DNA of 56,477 nucleotides from Dyella choica (GCF_003977665.1 NZ_RYYV01000023.1:1-56477); one strand, 5' to 3'; numbered from the stretch's first letter, positions 16,966-27,700 are shown. The notes: generated from the sequence alone by a model not told the origin. Numbers and translations: made by a program.

Positions 16966-17950
16966 AGTCCATGGGTACCTGATTGGCAAACTCGTTCACA
17001 CGCATTTCCTGGGGTGTCATCCCATAGGCACCCTGAAAGGCGTGTGTAAAGTGGGATGCGCTTTTGAAGCCGACGGAATAGCCAATGTCCTTGATCAGAA
17101 CCCTGGGAATTCTAACCAGCTCGTCAGCGGCGGCGCGCAAGCGAAGATGCTGGATGTAGGCACCAAGCCCGCCTTCATGCTCGAACAGCCGATAAATCGT
17201 GCTGCGAGGCAGCCCCAACGATTCAATGATGCTCTGGGGTGACAGTTCGCACTCGTGGAGGTTGGCGCGGACATAGCGCCGCACACCGTCAAACATCAGC
17301 GCGCGGCTGACGGCTCGCTTACTGCCAATCAAACCAGCCTGCTCCCCGAAAGCCGCTGCGATCAGGTGAACGAGGTCCGCGAGCCCGCGATGAGCGTCCT
17401 CGAACAACATGTGCCGGAAGTTCTCAACCAAGGTTTTAGCACGCTTGACGACAAGCCGCGTACCAGGTTTGCGCGGATCGAGCACGCGACCATGGATGGT
17501 CCCCGGGTCAGCGAACACATGCCGCAGCAGGCTGGATGGGACAACCAGCGTTATGTATCTGCACGCCTGGCGCATTACGCATACGGGTTGATCGAGATCT
17601 GTGGCAAGGACGCTGCCCTCACCCATGCTGGACTCACGCTTTTTGGCAAGCGTCATGACCGAATGAGCGTCACCTTCCAGGAAAATGGTAAAACCGATGC
17701 CGCGCACGTTATCGCGCGAAATGCGGGCGATGGTGCGTTCGATCACGACACTGTCCGTATAGGTGTCGCTGATGCGGAATTCGCCGATGTCATAACGGGA
17801 GTTGATGCAGATAAAGGGCTGCCGGAGCTGCTCACGCGTCGGTGCCACCTCGATGACATGGCCAAGATGCTCGCAATAAGCCAGTAGCTGCTGCTGTGGC
17901 GGCAGCCCGGCAACATCGAACCGATGGTAAGTGATGCCGAGGCTGAGCAT
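16961..17950 (-). CDS. AraC-family transcriptional regulator
   Basis: A DNA-binding regulator of 329 residues from the preferred ATG at 17950; the frame is open up to 18067, but the extra residues are not family-like. The N-terminal two thirds resemble the AraC-binding-like sensory domain (PF14525 type). The last 100 residues hold the two helix-turn-helix motifs, with SPQSIIESLGLPRSTIYRLFE as the first and RVLIKDIGYSVGFKSASHFTHAFQ as the second, the latter matching the AraC signature. Its stop codon is part of a REP-like element. The adjacent small membrane gene and the orphan response regulator are possible targets or partners, but no operator is visible. Confidence 0.85.
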   Translation of the reverse strand: MLSLGITYHRFDVAGLPPQQQLLAYCEHLGHVIEVAPTREQLRQPFICINSRYDIGEFRISDTYTDSVVIERTIARISRDNVRGIGFTIFLEGDAHSVMTLAKKRESSMGEGSVLATDLDQPVCVMRQACRYITLVVPSSLLRHVFADPGTIHGRVLDPRKPGTRLVVKRAKTLVENFRHMLFEDAHRGLADLVHLIAAAFGEQAGLIGSKRAVSRALMFDGVRRYVRANLHECELSPQSIIESLGLPRSTIYRLFEHEGGLGAYIQHLRLRAAADELVRIPRVLIKDIGYSVGFKSASHFTHAFQGAYGMTPQEMRVNEFANQVPMDS

Positions 17951-18147
17951 GAGTCGTGGTCCAGCGGCAAAATGGAACGCCAGAAAAGCGGCCGCTGAGC
18001 GTAGCGCCGTCAAAGTGCCGCAATGAGTCCTCTCGCTTACCCACTGGACAGCGACGTTATAGCACACCGTTTGTGCTGGTTCATTGCAGGCCTGGCACGC
18101 TCATCCCGTGCGTGAAACCCCGGGGACGAACCATAGGCCACACGTTC

Positions 18148-18843
18148 CTAGTCGACCACCAGTCCCAGCATCCTCGCCTCATAGATGGCTTCTGCCTTGG
18201 AGGTGACCTTGAGCTTGCTGTAGATGCGCCGCACGAAAGTCCGCACGGTGAAATGAGACAGCAGCAGCAGCTTCGCGATTTCCGGCATCGTGAGGCCCTT
18301 GGCAATGAAGCCCAGCACTTCCTTCTCGCGAGTGGATAGCGGGGACGAAGTAGCCGCTGCAAGCTCATTGCATGCAGCGCTGCGGGTGCCGGCTTGCCGG
18401 AAATGCACGAGTATCTGCCGGGCAATGATCGGACTGATGGGACTGCCGCCGCTGGCAAGGCTACGGATTTCCTCGACCATCCGCGCCACCGGCTTGTTCT
18501 TCAGCAGATAGCCGGCTGCACCGGCTTCGATGGAACGCAACACGTGCGTTTCACCGGCCAAACGGGTGCTGACCATGATGTTGCAACCGGACCATTTCCG
18601 GGCAGCCGTGCGGATCACGTCAATACCCGAGCCGTCGGGCAAACCCGGATCGATCAGCAGCACGTCCGCCGGCGCCCCCTTCAGCAGGGTCAGTCCCTCA
18701 GCGCGGGAACCGGCAACACCCGTCAATCGCATGCCCGGCGCATCCTGCACCAGCTGGCTCAGCGCGTCGAGAAAGCCCGGATCGCCGTCGACGATGGCAA
18801 CGCGGATGACAAACGATTCTGCGTCGGTACTGGTGGGTTGCAT
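18148..18843 (-). CDS. Orphan LuxR/NarL-type response regulator with altered acidic pocket
   Basis: A receiver domain plus a C-terminal LuxR-type helix-turn-helix (LSTREKEVLGFIAKGLTMPEIAKLL, then HFTVRTFVRRIYSKLKV). I chose the ATG at 18843 because it makes the N-terminus the same length as that of the paralog at 22909-23604; a TTG at 18909 is the other option. The phosphoacceptor Asp is present (LLIDPGLPDGSG) as is the conserved Lys (YLLKNK). In the acidic pocket the second residue is Gly (VDGD, against VEDD in the paralog), which could weaken magnesium binding. No histidine kinase is adjacent. The recognition helix is nearly the same as in the paralog, so the two may share DNA sites. Confidence 0.85.
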   Translation of the reverse strand: MQPTSTDAESFVIRVAIVDGDPGFLDALSQLVQDAPGMRLTGVAGSRAEGLTLLKGAPADVLLIDPGLPDGSGIDVIRTAARKWSGCNIMVSTRLAGETHVLRSIEAGAAGYLLKNKPVARMVEEIRSLASGGSPISPIIARQILVHFRQAGTRSAACNELAAATSSPLSTREKEVLGFIAKGLTMPEIAKLLLLSHFTVRTFVRRIYSKLKVTSKAEAIYEARMLGLVVD

Positions 18844-19051
18844 AGGGACGGACGAAGGCCCCGTGCAAACTTTTATCGTGGCCTGAACGGCTGCATCGTC
18901 CGGGTTCAATCCTGGTCCTCGCCATCAACACCGATGAATGTCGATGCGATCCCTCGACGCTCCGACGGGACGCAAGTCTAGGCGAGCCCTCTCCAACGGC
19001 TTGCTTGAGCGTCTCAGTTCCGGCCCCTTTTCGTGCGGCTGGCTCGAAAAG

Positions 19052-19080
19052 AAAAAAGCGCCCACAGGGGGCGCTTTCTT
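19052..19080 (-). terminator. Rho-independent terminator after tRNA-Cys
   Basis: Read on the minus strand, GCGCCCCCTGTGGGCGC forms a GC-rich hairpin followed by TTTTTTCTTTTC. It lies 13 bases beyond the tRNA-Cys gene. Confidence 0.8.
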
Positions 19081-19092
19081 CTTCATCCGCAA

Positions 19093-19166
19093 TGGAGGCC
19101 AGGGTCGGAATCGAACCGGCGTACACGGCTTTGCAGGCCGCTGCATGACCACTCTGCCACCTGGCC
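19093..19166 (-). tRNA. tRNA-Cys (GCA)
   Basis: A 74-base cloverleaf on the minus strand with acceptor stem GGCCAGG/CCTGGCC, encoded CCA end, T-loop GGTTCGATTCC and anticodon loop CTGCAAA giving anticodon GCA. Followed downstream by a terminator. Confidence 0.95.
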
Positions 19167-19207
19167 AGTGCGTGGAACCGCAACCTTAGCAGGTCTTAGG
19201 TTCGCTT

Positions 19208-19238
19208 GAAAAAACAAAACCTCGGCTCACCGAGGTTG
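19208..19238 (-). terminator. Hairpin terminator between tRNA-Gly and tRNA-Cys
   Basis: On the minus strand AACCTCGGTGAGCCGAGGTT is followed by TTGTTTTTTC. It would end or attenuate transcription of tRNA-Gly before tRNA-Cys. Confidence 0.65.
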
Positions 19239-19248
19239 TGCTTGAAAC

Positions 19249-19324
<76 letters not shown>

Positions 19325-19528
19325 ATCGGAGTCGGTAACTATATCAGAACCTGGCGGAATGTGAATAGCCAAGCGAGCCATCCCTTCCAGTGCCGTGCCC
19401 CACCGCCTTCCTGATCAGCCCCAAGGCACGACCAGCTGTCCACCCCACCCCGTCGCCCCGAGGACGATGAAAAGGCAGCCCCTCCCTCGCTGGCCGAGGT
19501 TCCGGGCTGGATCCCGTACTGCCAAATT

Positions 19529-19562
19529 AAAACGCCGGGGGGGCATGAGCCCCTCGGCGCTT
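19529..19562 (-). terminator. Terminator of the secreted-protein gene
   Basis: On the minus strand GCGCCGAGGGGC pairs with GCCCCCCCGGCG around a short loop and is followed by TTTTAAT. It lies about 40 bases after the stop codon at 19601. Confidence 0.7.
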
Positions 19563-19600
19563 CCGCTTCATCCGATGCAGCGTGCAGCGGTTTGCAACGA

Positions 19601-20623
19601 TCAGTTCGACTCGGTGAATTGGATAGACGGCGAAGTGCCGCCGGTGGCGCTGCACGAGCCAAGGTTCAGATTGTTGGTTTCACCGGTCGAGCCGGCATTG
19701 GCCAGGCAACTCGGAACGTTCGTGTTGCCATCGTTGACCTGCACGTTGACCGTGACCGACGAGCCGGTGTTAAAGGTGGCCGCCGAGCCGCCACCGTTGC
19801 CGACGATATTGAACTCGGACTGGTTCCACACATCAGCGATATCGAGCGTGCTGTCAGCTTCACTCACCGCATACGCGTTGGCGCCGTTGGTGAAGGTCAC
19901 CGTGTCGTTGCCGTTTGCCGCGACCACACCGGCCAGCTTCATGTTCGCCAGTTGGGTCGCCGGAACGGTGACCGAATTGACGGCATTGCTGTTCTTGTAG
20001 CAGCCGTTGTAGGAGGTTGTGCGGTAGTGATTCCATCCGCCCGGGCACCTGGCATGCGTCGGAATGAACATCCAGTTCTGGATGAACACCTGCGCGCCCG
20101 CGCTACCGTAGTTGGACGAGTAGATGAACTGCTCCCACACCTGGCAGCTCGAATAGCCATAGCTGGCGCAAGCGGGCGAGCCATTGGCCAGATTGGTATT
20201 GAGCTGCAACGTGTAATCGTTGGCGCCGCTCGATCCGGTTTCGCTCGTCACTCCCGTCACGACCGGGAAGCTGCCGGTTGCCGAACTGGTGAGGCTGGAG
20301 GTGCCGGCGGCGTAGTCATTGCCATTGCCGACGGTCTCGGCCGCACTGTTGTTTACGTGCGGATTGGACCGATAGCTGGTGGTTCCGCAGGAGGCCTTTT
20401 CCCAGATGACGCTGGGATACGCAGCGTGGAAACAACCCGCGGCGGGCGTAGCTATGTGCCGCATCGTTTCATGCCAGGACTTCAGCGCCTGGGCTTGTGC
20501 ATCTGCGGTGATGTCGTAGGCGGAAGCAGCGGCGGCGGACAGGAACGTCCCCGCGCCTACCAATCCGGCCACCGCTATGAGCTTGGCGATACGACGAATG
20601 CCAAATGCTTGCTTGGACTGCAT
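19601..20623 (-). CDS. Secreted protein of uncharacterised family
   Basis: A 340-residue exported protein. The signal peptide has a long N-region and a hydrophobic core (LIAVAGLVGAGTFLSAAAASA, cleavage near residue 35). The mature N-terminus has the pattern SWHETMRHIATPAAGCFHAAYP followed by W and C, which I have seen at the start of other exported proteins of soil and plant bacteria. The remainder is rich in Ser, Thr, Asn and Gly with several Cys, suggesting a disulfide-stabilised beta protein. A GGGGAGT ribosome binding site precedes the ATG. It follows the response regulator/kinase pair on the same strand after a 320-base gap with its own likely promoter and has its own terminator. No enzymatic motif is recognised. 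Confidence 0.75.
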   Translation of the reverse strand: MQSKQAFGIRRIAKLIAVAGLVGAGTFLSAAAASAYDITADAQAQALKSWHETMRHIATPAAGCFHAAYPSVIWEKASCGTTSYRSNPHVNNSAAETVGNGNDYAAGTSSLTSSATGSFPVVTGVTSETGSSGANDYTLQLNTNLANGSPACASYGYSSCQVWEQFIYSSNYGSAGAQVFIQNWMFIPTHARCPGGWNHYRTTSYNGCYKNSNAVNSVTVPATQLANMKLAGVVAANGNDTVTFTNGANAYAVSEADSTLDIADVWNQSEFNIVGNGGGSAATFNTGSSVTVNVQVNDGNTNVPSCLANAGSTGETNNLNLGSCSATGGTSPSIQFTESN

Positions 20624-20944
20624 TGCGTACTCCCCACAAAAAAATCAGGATTGAAAGGTCACTGAGCGGGCGCCTTGCAGCGCCTGCCCATCCAGGCAGG
20701 CCTTTCGCAGGCACACGTGCCCGTGCGGATGACAGCTTGAACGCCGATCCGCAATCGAACGCATCGCCAGTGCGATAGCCCTTGGGTCTTGCCCTGAGTC
20801 TTTTCTCCCTGTCGCAAGCGCAAGACGTGCAATCCCTCCCCCGAGGAATCTGACGCCGCGACTGATCGAGCATACCGACAACGCTATATGAAGAAAATAT
20901 GACGGCACTAGGAAAATATCGTAGACAACGATTGCCGAATGCCT

Positions 20945-22888
20945 TCACGCCGGTGTGAAATTTCCACGTTGCAGTGGCAGCCACAGCGTAAATCGCGTGC
21001 CAGCCTCTCCCGACACCCACGCAACGCGCCCATCAATGGCCTGCGCACGACGCTGCTGATTCTGCAGGCCGCGTCCGCTGTTTCGCCAAAGGGCGGCTGC
21101 CACATCGAAACCCTGGCCGTTGTCTTCAATCACAACTTGCACGCCGGCACCTTCGACGGCAGTGGTTACACGGATGACGCTGGCGTGCGTATGGTGAAGA
21201 ATGTTGGCAATGCTCTCCTGCACGATGCGCAGGATGTGCAGTGCGCTGGACGGATCGAGCCACGCCAGGGTCGGCAGCTTCTGCACCTCCCAGAGCAAGG
21301 CGGTGCCGGTTCCCTCCAGGCGGGGCTCTAGGCGAAAGCGCAGCGTGGCCAACAACAGCAGCAGGTCGGCTTCGACCGGCTCCATCGAGTCGATGGTCAG
21401 CTTCAGGTCGTCGAGGCAGCCCTTGAGCAGCTGCGAAATTTCCAGCTCGCTGACCGTTCTGCGCTCGACCGAGCGAATCGCACTGATCAGGGATGCGCCG
21501 AGGCCGTCGTGCATGTCCTGCATCAGGCGCTGCCGCTCCTTGCTGATCGCTTGCTGCCGCTCCGCTTCACGCAGCCGCTGATGACTGAGCTCAAGCTCAG
21601 CTTCGCGCTCTTGCAGGCGTTGCGCGAGATTCGCGTTGGCCTGCTCGACCTCGCTGATGGCATTGACGTAGCGCCGGTACATCAGGGTGCCGAAGATGCC
21701 GAACGTGATGGCATTGGAGTAAGCCCCGAAATACCAGCCTTCGGGGCTGACGAAATTGTTCTGCAGCAGCCAGTCCGACACGCCCAACAAGGTACATATA
21801 CCGACACCGATCGCCACCAGGACCCCTTCGTTGGAGCGACGCCAGGCGTTGACGCCTCCCACCCATCCGACCGATGCGCCCATCAGCGCCGCTATCGGAT
21901 AGATCAGCGGCGTGACTTTGGGCGTGTTCGGCAATACGGCCAGCGCCGGCATCGTCAGCACGCCAATCACGCCAGCGACCCCGACCAGCGCACGGGTGAA
22001 CCCTATGAGCTTGCGGCCATGCAACTGACACAGAAAGAAGTGCACCACCACGACCAGCCACATCAGCGAGTTGACCGTCAGCCATGCGAACCAGTCATTG
22101 GCGATCGGCACGCCCATATAGAAATGCAGGCTGCGCAGGAACGAAGTGACGGCAAGATTGAAGAAGAGCAGATAGCTAGTTTCGTGGCGGCGCCTGAACC
22201 ACACGAACAGCGCAAAAATGCCGACGGTCAGGAACGCCATGCTCAAGATCGCCGGCAGTTCCTGCTGCAGCCACCGGCGCAGGTAGTAGCGCCGTTTCAG
22301 CGGCTCGACAGGGCCCAACCATAACGAGGCCACTGCCACCCGCGTGCTTTGGGTGTGCTCCAGGCGGATAAGGACCTCGCTCACGGGCGCACTATTGGCC
22401 TGTCTATCCAGCACGATCCACAACGGAGTGCGCGTTCCGTTCCACAGAGGTCCTTGTTCCTGCGCCCGATACACCAGCCGGCCGTTGACATACACCGCAA
22501 TGGTGCCGTCGGTCTTGATTCGTGCGCCATATAGCGCCAGAGGGCCGGTATAGGCGGGTAAAGCCGGGACGGAGAGCCTGATCCAGGTGGTGTGGACGAG
22601 CGTGGCGTTGGCTTTCGTACGGGCCTGGCGCAACAAGGCTATGGGTGGGGCCAGGGGCAGCGCGGCATGCTGCCAGGCGTTCGGCAAGGAATCGCTGTCC
22701 AGCATCGGCGGCGGCGCACTGAAACCCTGCGCATCGTCGACCTGCCAATCCGCCTGCGTCAGATGCAGGCTGGCTGCCGATGATTGCTGGCTGCCGGCAC
22801 CCGAATAGAAGATGCCCACGATAACCAGCAAAAGCAGTGAAACAACCAACACCGCGTTGGCAAGAAAGGGCGAAGGACGGTATCTCAT
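20945..22888 (-). CDS. 7TM sensor histidine kinase (NarL/HisKA_3 type)
   Basis: A membrane sensor kinase of 647 residues. One N-terminal helix (about 10-30) leads into a periplasmic domain to about residue 205, then seven transmembrane helices of 7TMR-DISM type (about 215-410), a coiled coil, and a HisKA_3 dimerisation domain with phosphoacceptor His in ERQRLMQDMHDGLGA. The HATPase domain keeps its N-box-like ILRIVQESIANILHH, the DNGQGFD motif and GRGLQNQQRR, so it should be active. It starts about 20 bases after its partner response regulator, forming a two-gene operon. The secreted protein gene downstream is a plausible target of the pair by position. Confidence 0.9.
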   Translation of the reverse strand: MRYRPSPFLANAVLVVSLLLLVIVGIFYSGAGSQQSSAASLHLTQADWQVDDAQGFSAPPPMLDSDSLPNAWQHAALPLAPPIALLRQARTKANATLVHTTWIRLSVPALPAYTGPLALYGARIKTDGTIAVYVNGRLVYRAQEQGPLWNGTRTPLWIVLDRQANSAPVSEVLIRLEHTQSTRVAVASLWLGPVEPLKRRYYLRRWLQQELPAILSMAFLTVGIFALFVWFRRRHETSYLLFFNLAVTSFLRSLHFYMGVPIANDWFAWLTVNSLMWLVVVVHFFLCQLHGRKLIGFTRALVGVAGVIGVLTMPALAVLPNTPKVTPLIYPIAALMGASVGWVGGVNAWRRSNEGVLVAIGVGICTLLGVSDWLLQNNFVSPEGWYFGAYSNAITFGIFGTLMYRRYVNAISEVEQANANLAQRLQEREAELELSHQRLREAERQQAISKERQRLMQDMHDGLGASLISAIRSVERRTVSELEISQLLKGCLDDLKLTIDSMEPVEADLLLLLATLRFRLEPRLEGTGTALLWEVQKLPTLAWLDPSSALHILRIVQESIANILHHTHASVIRVTTAVEGAGVQVVIEDNGQGFDVAAALWRNSGRGLQNQQRRAQAIDGRVAWVSGEAGTRFTLWLPLQRGNFTPA

Positions 22889-22908
22889 GCAGTGCTTGGT
22901 TTTGCTCG

Positions 22909-23604
22909 CTAGTCGCTCAACAGCCCCAGGTTTCTCGCTTCATAAATGGCTTCCGCCTTGGAGGTGACCTTGAGCTTGGTGTAGATGCGCCGCACGAAGC
23001 TGCGCACCGTAAAGGGCGACAGCTCCATCAGCCGGGCGATTTCGTTGGCGGTAAAGCCCTTGGTAATGAGTTCCAGGACTTCTTTCTCGCGCTCGGACAG
23101 AAGTTGCACTGATTCGTCCGCGGCCATCGACTTATCTGCAGGCACAGTCCTGATTTGCCGGAAGCGGGTCAGCACCTGCCGTGCAATGATCGGGCTGATC
23201 GGGCTGCCGCCGCTGGCCAGGCTACGAATTTCGTCAACGATCCTGGCGGGGGAACTGTCTTTCAGCAAATAACCGGCTGCCCCTGCCTCGATCGAACGCA
23301 TGACATGGGTTTCATCGCCGAAGTTGGTGCTGACCATGATGCTGCAACTGCTCCACTGCAGTGCGGCGGCGTTGATGACATCGACACCCGAGCCATCCGG
23401 CAACCCCAGATCCACCAGCAGCACATCGGCCGGAGCCCCCAGCAGCAATCGCATGCCTTCGGCGCGCGTTCCGGCAATGCCGGCAAGCCGGATGTCCTGG
23501 GCATGCCCGATCGCCTCGATCAGGGTCTGCCTGAAATCCAGGTCGTCCTCCACGATGGCAACGTGGATCAGGGGCAGATTTTGGCCGCTTGCCGGCAATG
23601 CCAT
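22909..23604 (-). CDS. LuxR/NarL-type response regulator, partner of the adjacent kinase
   Basis: Receiver domain with intact acidic pocket (VAIVEDD), phosphoacceptor Asp in LLVDLGLPDGSG and conserved Lys in YLLKDSSPA, followed by a LuxR-type helix-turn-helix (LSEREKEVLELITKGFTANEIARLM). The open frame starts at 23712, but the ATG at 23604 has a GGGAGACGGGG stretch upstream and matches the N-terminal length of the paralog at 18148-18843. The two proteins are alike along their whole length, and their last 40 residues differ at few positions, so they are recent paralogs. It is the first gene of the operon with the 7TM kinase. Confidence 0.9.
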   Translation of the reverse strand: MALPASGQNLPLIHVAIVEDDLDFRQTLIEAIGHAQDIRLAGIAGTRAEGMRLLLGAPADVLLVDLGLPDGSGVDVINAAALQWSSCSIMVSTNFGDETHVMRSIEAGAAGYLLKDSSPARIVDEIRSLASGGSPISPIIARQVLTRFRQIRTVPADKSMAADESVQLLSEREKEVLELITKGFTANEIARLMELSPFTVRSFVRRIYTKLKVTSKAEAIYEARNLGLLSD

Positions 23605-23821
23605 GTAAAACCCCGTCTCCCCTTCCCCAACCGGCAATGCTAACTCGAAACGAGTCATTTTAAGACACGGCGGGCCACGCCGTTTGTAGCGTCTTTGTTC
23701 TACAGACGGCATGGCACCCTGCCCTCAGGATTCCCCCGTTTTGGCCGAGCGCCCCTCGTCCGCTGCTCCCTTTCCGATGGAGGCGGCTGGCGATGCGCTG
23801 CGGCAAGCTACAGGGGGATAC

Positions 23822-24637
23822 ATGCAACGCCGCTTTCATTTCATCTCCGGTTTGCCCAGATCCGGATCCACGCTGCTGTCTGCCCTGTTGCAACAGAACC
23901 CGCGCTTCCATGCTGGCATGAGCGGCCCGGTCGCCGGCATGTTCACGACCCTGCTGCACGAGTTGAGCGGGCAAAACGAGTTCTCGGTTTTCATCAACGA
24001 TGCGCAGCGCCAGCGTGTCCTGCGCGGTCTCATCGCCAACTACTACGACGGCGAGGCCGATGCCGAGGTGGTGTTCGACACCAGCCGGGCGTGGTGCACA
24101 CGGCTGCCCGCCCTGAAAACGCTGTTTCCCGACGCGCGCGTCATCGCCTGCGTGCGGGACACCGCATGGATCGTCGACAGCATCGAACGGCTGATCCGCA
24201 ACAACAGCTTCCAGCCCTCTTCGATTTTCAACTACCAAGCCGGCGGCACGGTGTATTCGCGCGTCGAAGGATTGGTCAATGGCGACGGCATGGTGGGCTA
24301 TGCCTACAACGCGCTGAAAGAAGCGTACTTCGGCGGAGACGCCGGCAACCTGATGCTGTTGCAATACGACACCCTGGTCAATGATCCGGCACGCGCCCTC
24401 GCCGCAGTGTACGACTTCATCGGCGAACCTGCCTTCGCCCACGATTTCGAGCACGTCAGCTTCGACGACCAGGGTTTCGACCAACGCGCCGGTACACCGG
24501 GGCTGCATCACGTACGCCCTCGCGTTGGCGCCACGGCACGGCAAAGCATTTTGCCGCCGGATCTGTTTCGCCGCTTCGAGAACGATCCGTTCTGGCGCGA
24601 TCCGCAGCTCAATCCACGCGGCGTGCGCATCGTTTGA
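23822..24637 (+). CDS. Sulfotransferase family protein
   Basis: A 271-residue cytosolic-type sulfotransferase. The ATG at 23822 follows an AGGGGGA ribosome binding site and leads directly into the PAPS 5'-phosphosulfate loop FISGLPRSGSTLLSALL (residues about 6-22). A later RDTAWIVDSIERL stretch fits the 3'-phosphate binding region. Proteins with this PRSGST loop transfer sulfate from PAPS to sugars, small molecules or tyrosines. The gene ends 81 bases before the giant autotransporter, with no terminator between them, so the two could be co-transcribed and the passenger could be a substrate; that link is inference. The frame is open from 23711, but the extra residues overlap the divergent regulator region. 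Confidence 0.85.
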   Translation: MQRRFHFISGLPRSGSTLLSALLQQNPRFHAGMSGPVAGMFTTLLHELSGQNEFSVFINDAQRQRVLRGLIANYYDGEADAEVVFDTSRAWCTRLPALKTLFPDARVIACVRDTAWIVDSIERLIRNNSFQPSSIFNYQAGGTVYSRVEGLVNGDGMVGYAYNALKEAYFGGDAGNLMLLQYDTLVNDPARALAAVYDFIGEPAFAHDFEHVSFDDQGFDQRAGTPGLHHVRPRVGATARQSILPPDLFRRFENDPFWRDPQLNPRGVRIV

Positions 24638-24718
24638 AGCCAAACGACTGCACAACACATCAACCAATCAGCAAACGATGCATCGATCTGCGTCGCCATT
24701 CATGACAGGGGCAACACC

Positions 24719-27700
24719 GTGAACCGCATCTACCGTTTGGTCTGGAATCGTGCCACGGGCACCGTGCAGGTGGCTTCCGAACTCGCACACGCACCGCGCG
24801 GCGGCACACAAAGCACGTCGGACACGCCGCTACCGCGCAACCGCGCGCTGGCGATGGCCTGCGCCGCGGCATTGGGCCTGGCACTGTCGTTCACACCGGC
24901 CCTGGCGGCCGCCGGCTGCACCGCCATCGCTTCGGTGACGGGCACGGCCGGAGCGGCGGGTGGCAGCGGCACCAACGGTGTCAATGGCGGCCCTGGGCAC
25001 GATGGCACCAACGGTGGCGACGTTGCGGCGGCCGGCTCCAGCCAGGCGTTTTGCATCGGTACCGGCAGCCAGGTCGTGGGCGGCATTGGCGGCACTGCGG
25101 GCTATGGTGGCGACGGCTTGGGGATCCCTGGACAGCCCAACGTTCCCCTTGGTGGTAATGGAGGCACCGGGGGCAACGGCGGCTATGGTATCCGTGGCAC
25201 AGGAGCCTTCCAGCTCGGCAACGTCGGGAGCATCACCGGCGGAGCGGGTGGCAACGGTGGCGGCGGCGGCGAAGGCGCAGGCGGCTACAGCGGGAATGGT
25301 GGTAACGGCGGTGCGGGTGGTACGGCGCTGGGTGGCACCGGCTTCAATCTGACCACCACCGGCACCATTACCGGTGGTGCGGGCGGCATGGGTGGTCATG
25401 CTGGTTTCCGCGACCCCCATTGGGGTAGTGCAGGCGCGGGTGGGCAAGGCGGCGCTGCCATCAACAGCACCGGCACGAGCAATATCATCAATATCGGCAG
25501 CATCGTCGGCGGCGCGGGTGGCCTAGGCGGCGAGGGGTACAACGGCATTGGTCTTGGCGGCACCGGCGGTGCAGGCGTTACCGGCAGCGGCTTCGTGTTC
25601 TACAACGCGGGCAGCATTGCCGGCGGCGCGGGTGGCAGAGGCGGCTACGCCTTTGTGAACGGAACGTCCGGCAACGGTGGCACAGGCGGCGCGGGCATTC
25701 TGGGCAGCAACCTGACGATCACCAACGTCGGCAGCATCAGTGGCGGCCAGGCAGGCGCAGCCGGCAACACTGCTCACCAGAAGTCGCCCGGCGAACCCGG
25801 CACCAGCGGCGATGCCGTGCACTTCACCGGTGGCAACAGCACGCTCACGCTCCAAAGCGGATCGGTATTGAACGGCGTGGTGGAGATCGACAGCGGCAGC
25901 ACCGCCACCATTGACGCCAATGCCGCCGGGCTGGATCTCAACGGTGGCACGCTCGGCAGTAACGCTTTGATCGTCAACGGCACCGCCAATGTCAACGTAA
26001 ATACGCCCGCCTTCGCCATCTCCGGAAACATCAGTGGCAGCGGCACGCTCAATATCGCGGGCACCGGAAACACGATCACGCTGGGTGCAGTGAACATCGG
26101 CACATTGACCAGCGAGGCGTCGACCACGCTCGGCAACAACGTCACCAGTAACGGTGGCGGCCAGACATTCGGCAACGCAGTAAGTATCACCAACGATATA
26201 ACGCTCACCGACAACCAGAACGGCAACATCGATTTCAGCTCAACGATCGATGGCTCGCATGACCTGACGATCTCGACCGCCGGCAAGAGCACTTTCGACG
26301 GCGCGGTAGGCAGCACGGCGGCGCTGAGCAACATCACCGTTACAAGCGGCGGCATCGAGTTGGACAAGTCGTGGACCATCAGCGGCACCGCTTCGCTCAC
26401 CAGCACTGGCGGAATCGCTGAACTACCCAATGCCACGCTATCCGCCAGCCTGCTCACTGGCGGTTCGACGGGCAGCACGACGCTCGACACCAACACCAAC
26501 GCCATTCAGCAGATCGGTTCGTTTTCCGCCAATGGCTTCAGTCTCGTCAATGGTCAGAATCTGGCCGTCATCAATGGTTCCATGCTCGACGGCGGTGCGG
26601 GCGACGTGTCGCTTTCAACCACCAACGGCAACATTTCCGTCAATCAAGGTGCCACGGTCAAAGGCGCCAACATCACGCTCACGCCGAATGGCTTCACCGA
26701 TCTGTCCGGCACACTGAGTACGACGGGCACCATCACCTCGAACAGCTTGTTGCAAGTCGAAACGGGCAGCTCGATCGTCGGCAATCTTGCCAACATCGGT
26801 GGGATTTCCTTCGTCAATAGCACCAGCATCCCGCTGGCCGGTGTCATCTCCGGCGGTGGCGACGTGACCTTGCAAAACGGCAGCAACGTCGCGTTCCAGG
26901 GCGTCAACACGTATACCGGCGCCACCGTGCTCAACGGCGGCAATCTCGTGCTGTCGGGCAGCGGCAGCATCGCCATGTCCAACTCGGTGCTGGTCGGCAG
27001 TTCGAGCACACTGGATATCTCCGGCACCAATAGCGGCGCGTCGATCACCACACTCGCCGGCGGTGGCAAGGTGATGCTCGGCGGCCAGACCCTGACACTC
27101 ACCAGTGCCCAGGATGACACCTACAAAGGCATCATGAGCGGCACGGGCCGTCTCGTACTGTCAGGCGGAACGGAGATTTTCACGGGCGCCAACACCTATA
27201 CCGGCGGCACGACCATCGACAGCGGCAGCACGCTGCAACTCGGCAGCGGCGGAACCAGCGGCTCGGTCGTCGGCGACATCACCGACAACGGCACGCTAGC
27301 TTTCTACCGCAGCGATGCCTTCACCTTCGCCGGCACGATCAGCGGCAGTGGCAAGCTGGTGCAACAAGGTAGCGGCACGTTGGTTCTCACCGGCGCGAAT
27401 GCTTACGCTGGCGGCACCACGATCAGCAGCGGCACCTTGCAGATCGGCAACGGCGGCACGACGGGTTCGATCACTGGCAACATCATTGATAACGGTACGC
27501 TGGTCTTTGACCGCAGCGATACCGTCACGTTCAGCAATACCCTCACCGGCAGCGGCTCGCTGGTACAGCAAGGCAGTGGCACGCTGATCCTCACCGGCGA
27601 CGCTGCTTTCAGCGGCGGCGTGCAGATCGATGCGGGTGCAGTGGCCGCAGGCAGCAATCTCGCGCTCGGTACCGGCGGCGCCAGCATGGCGACCGGCACC

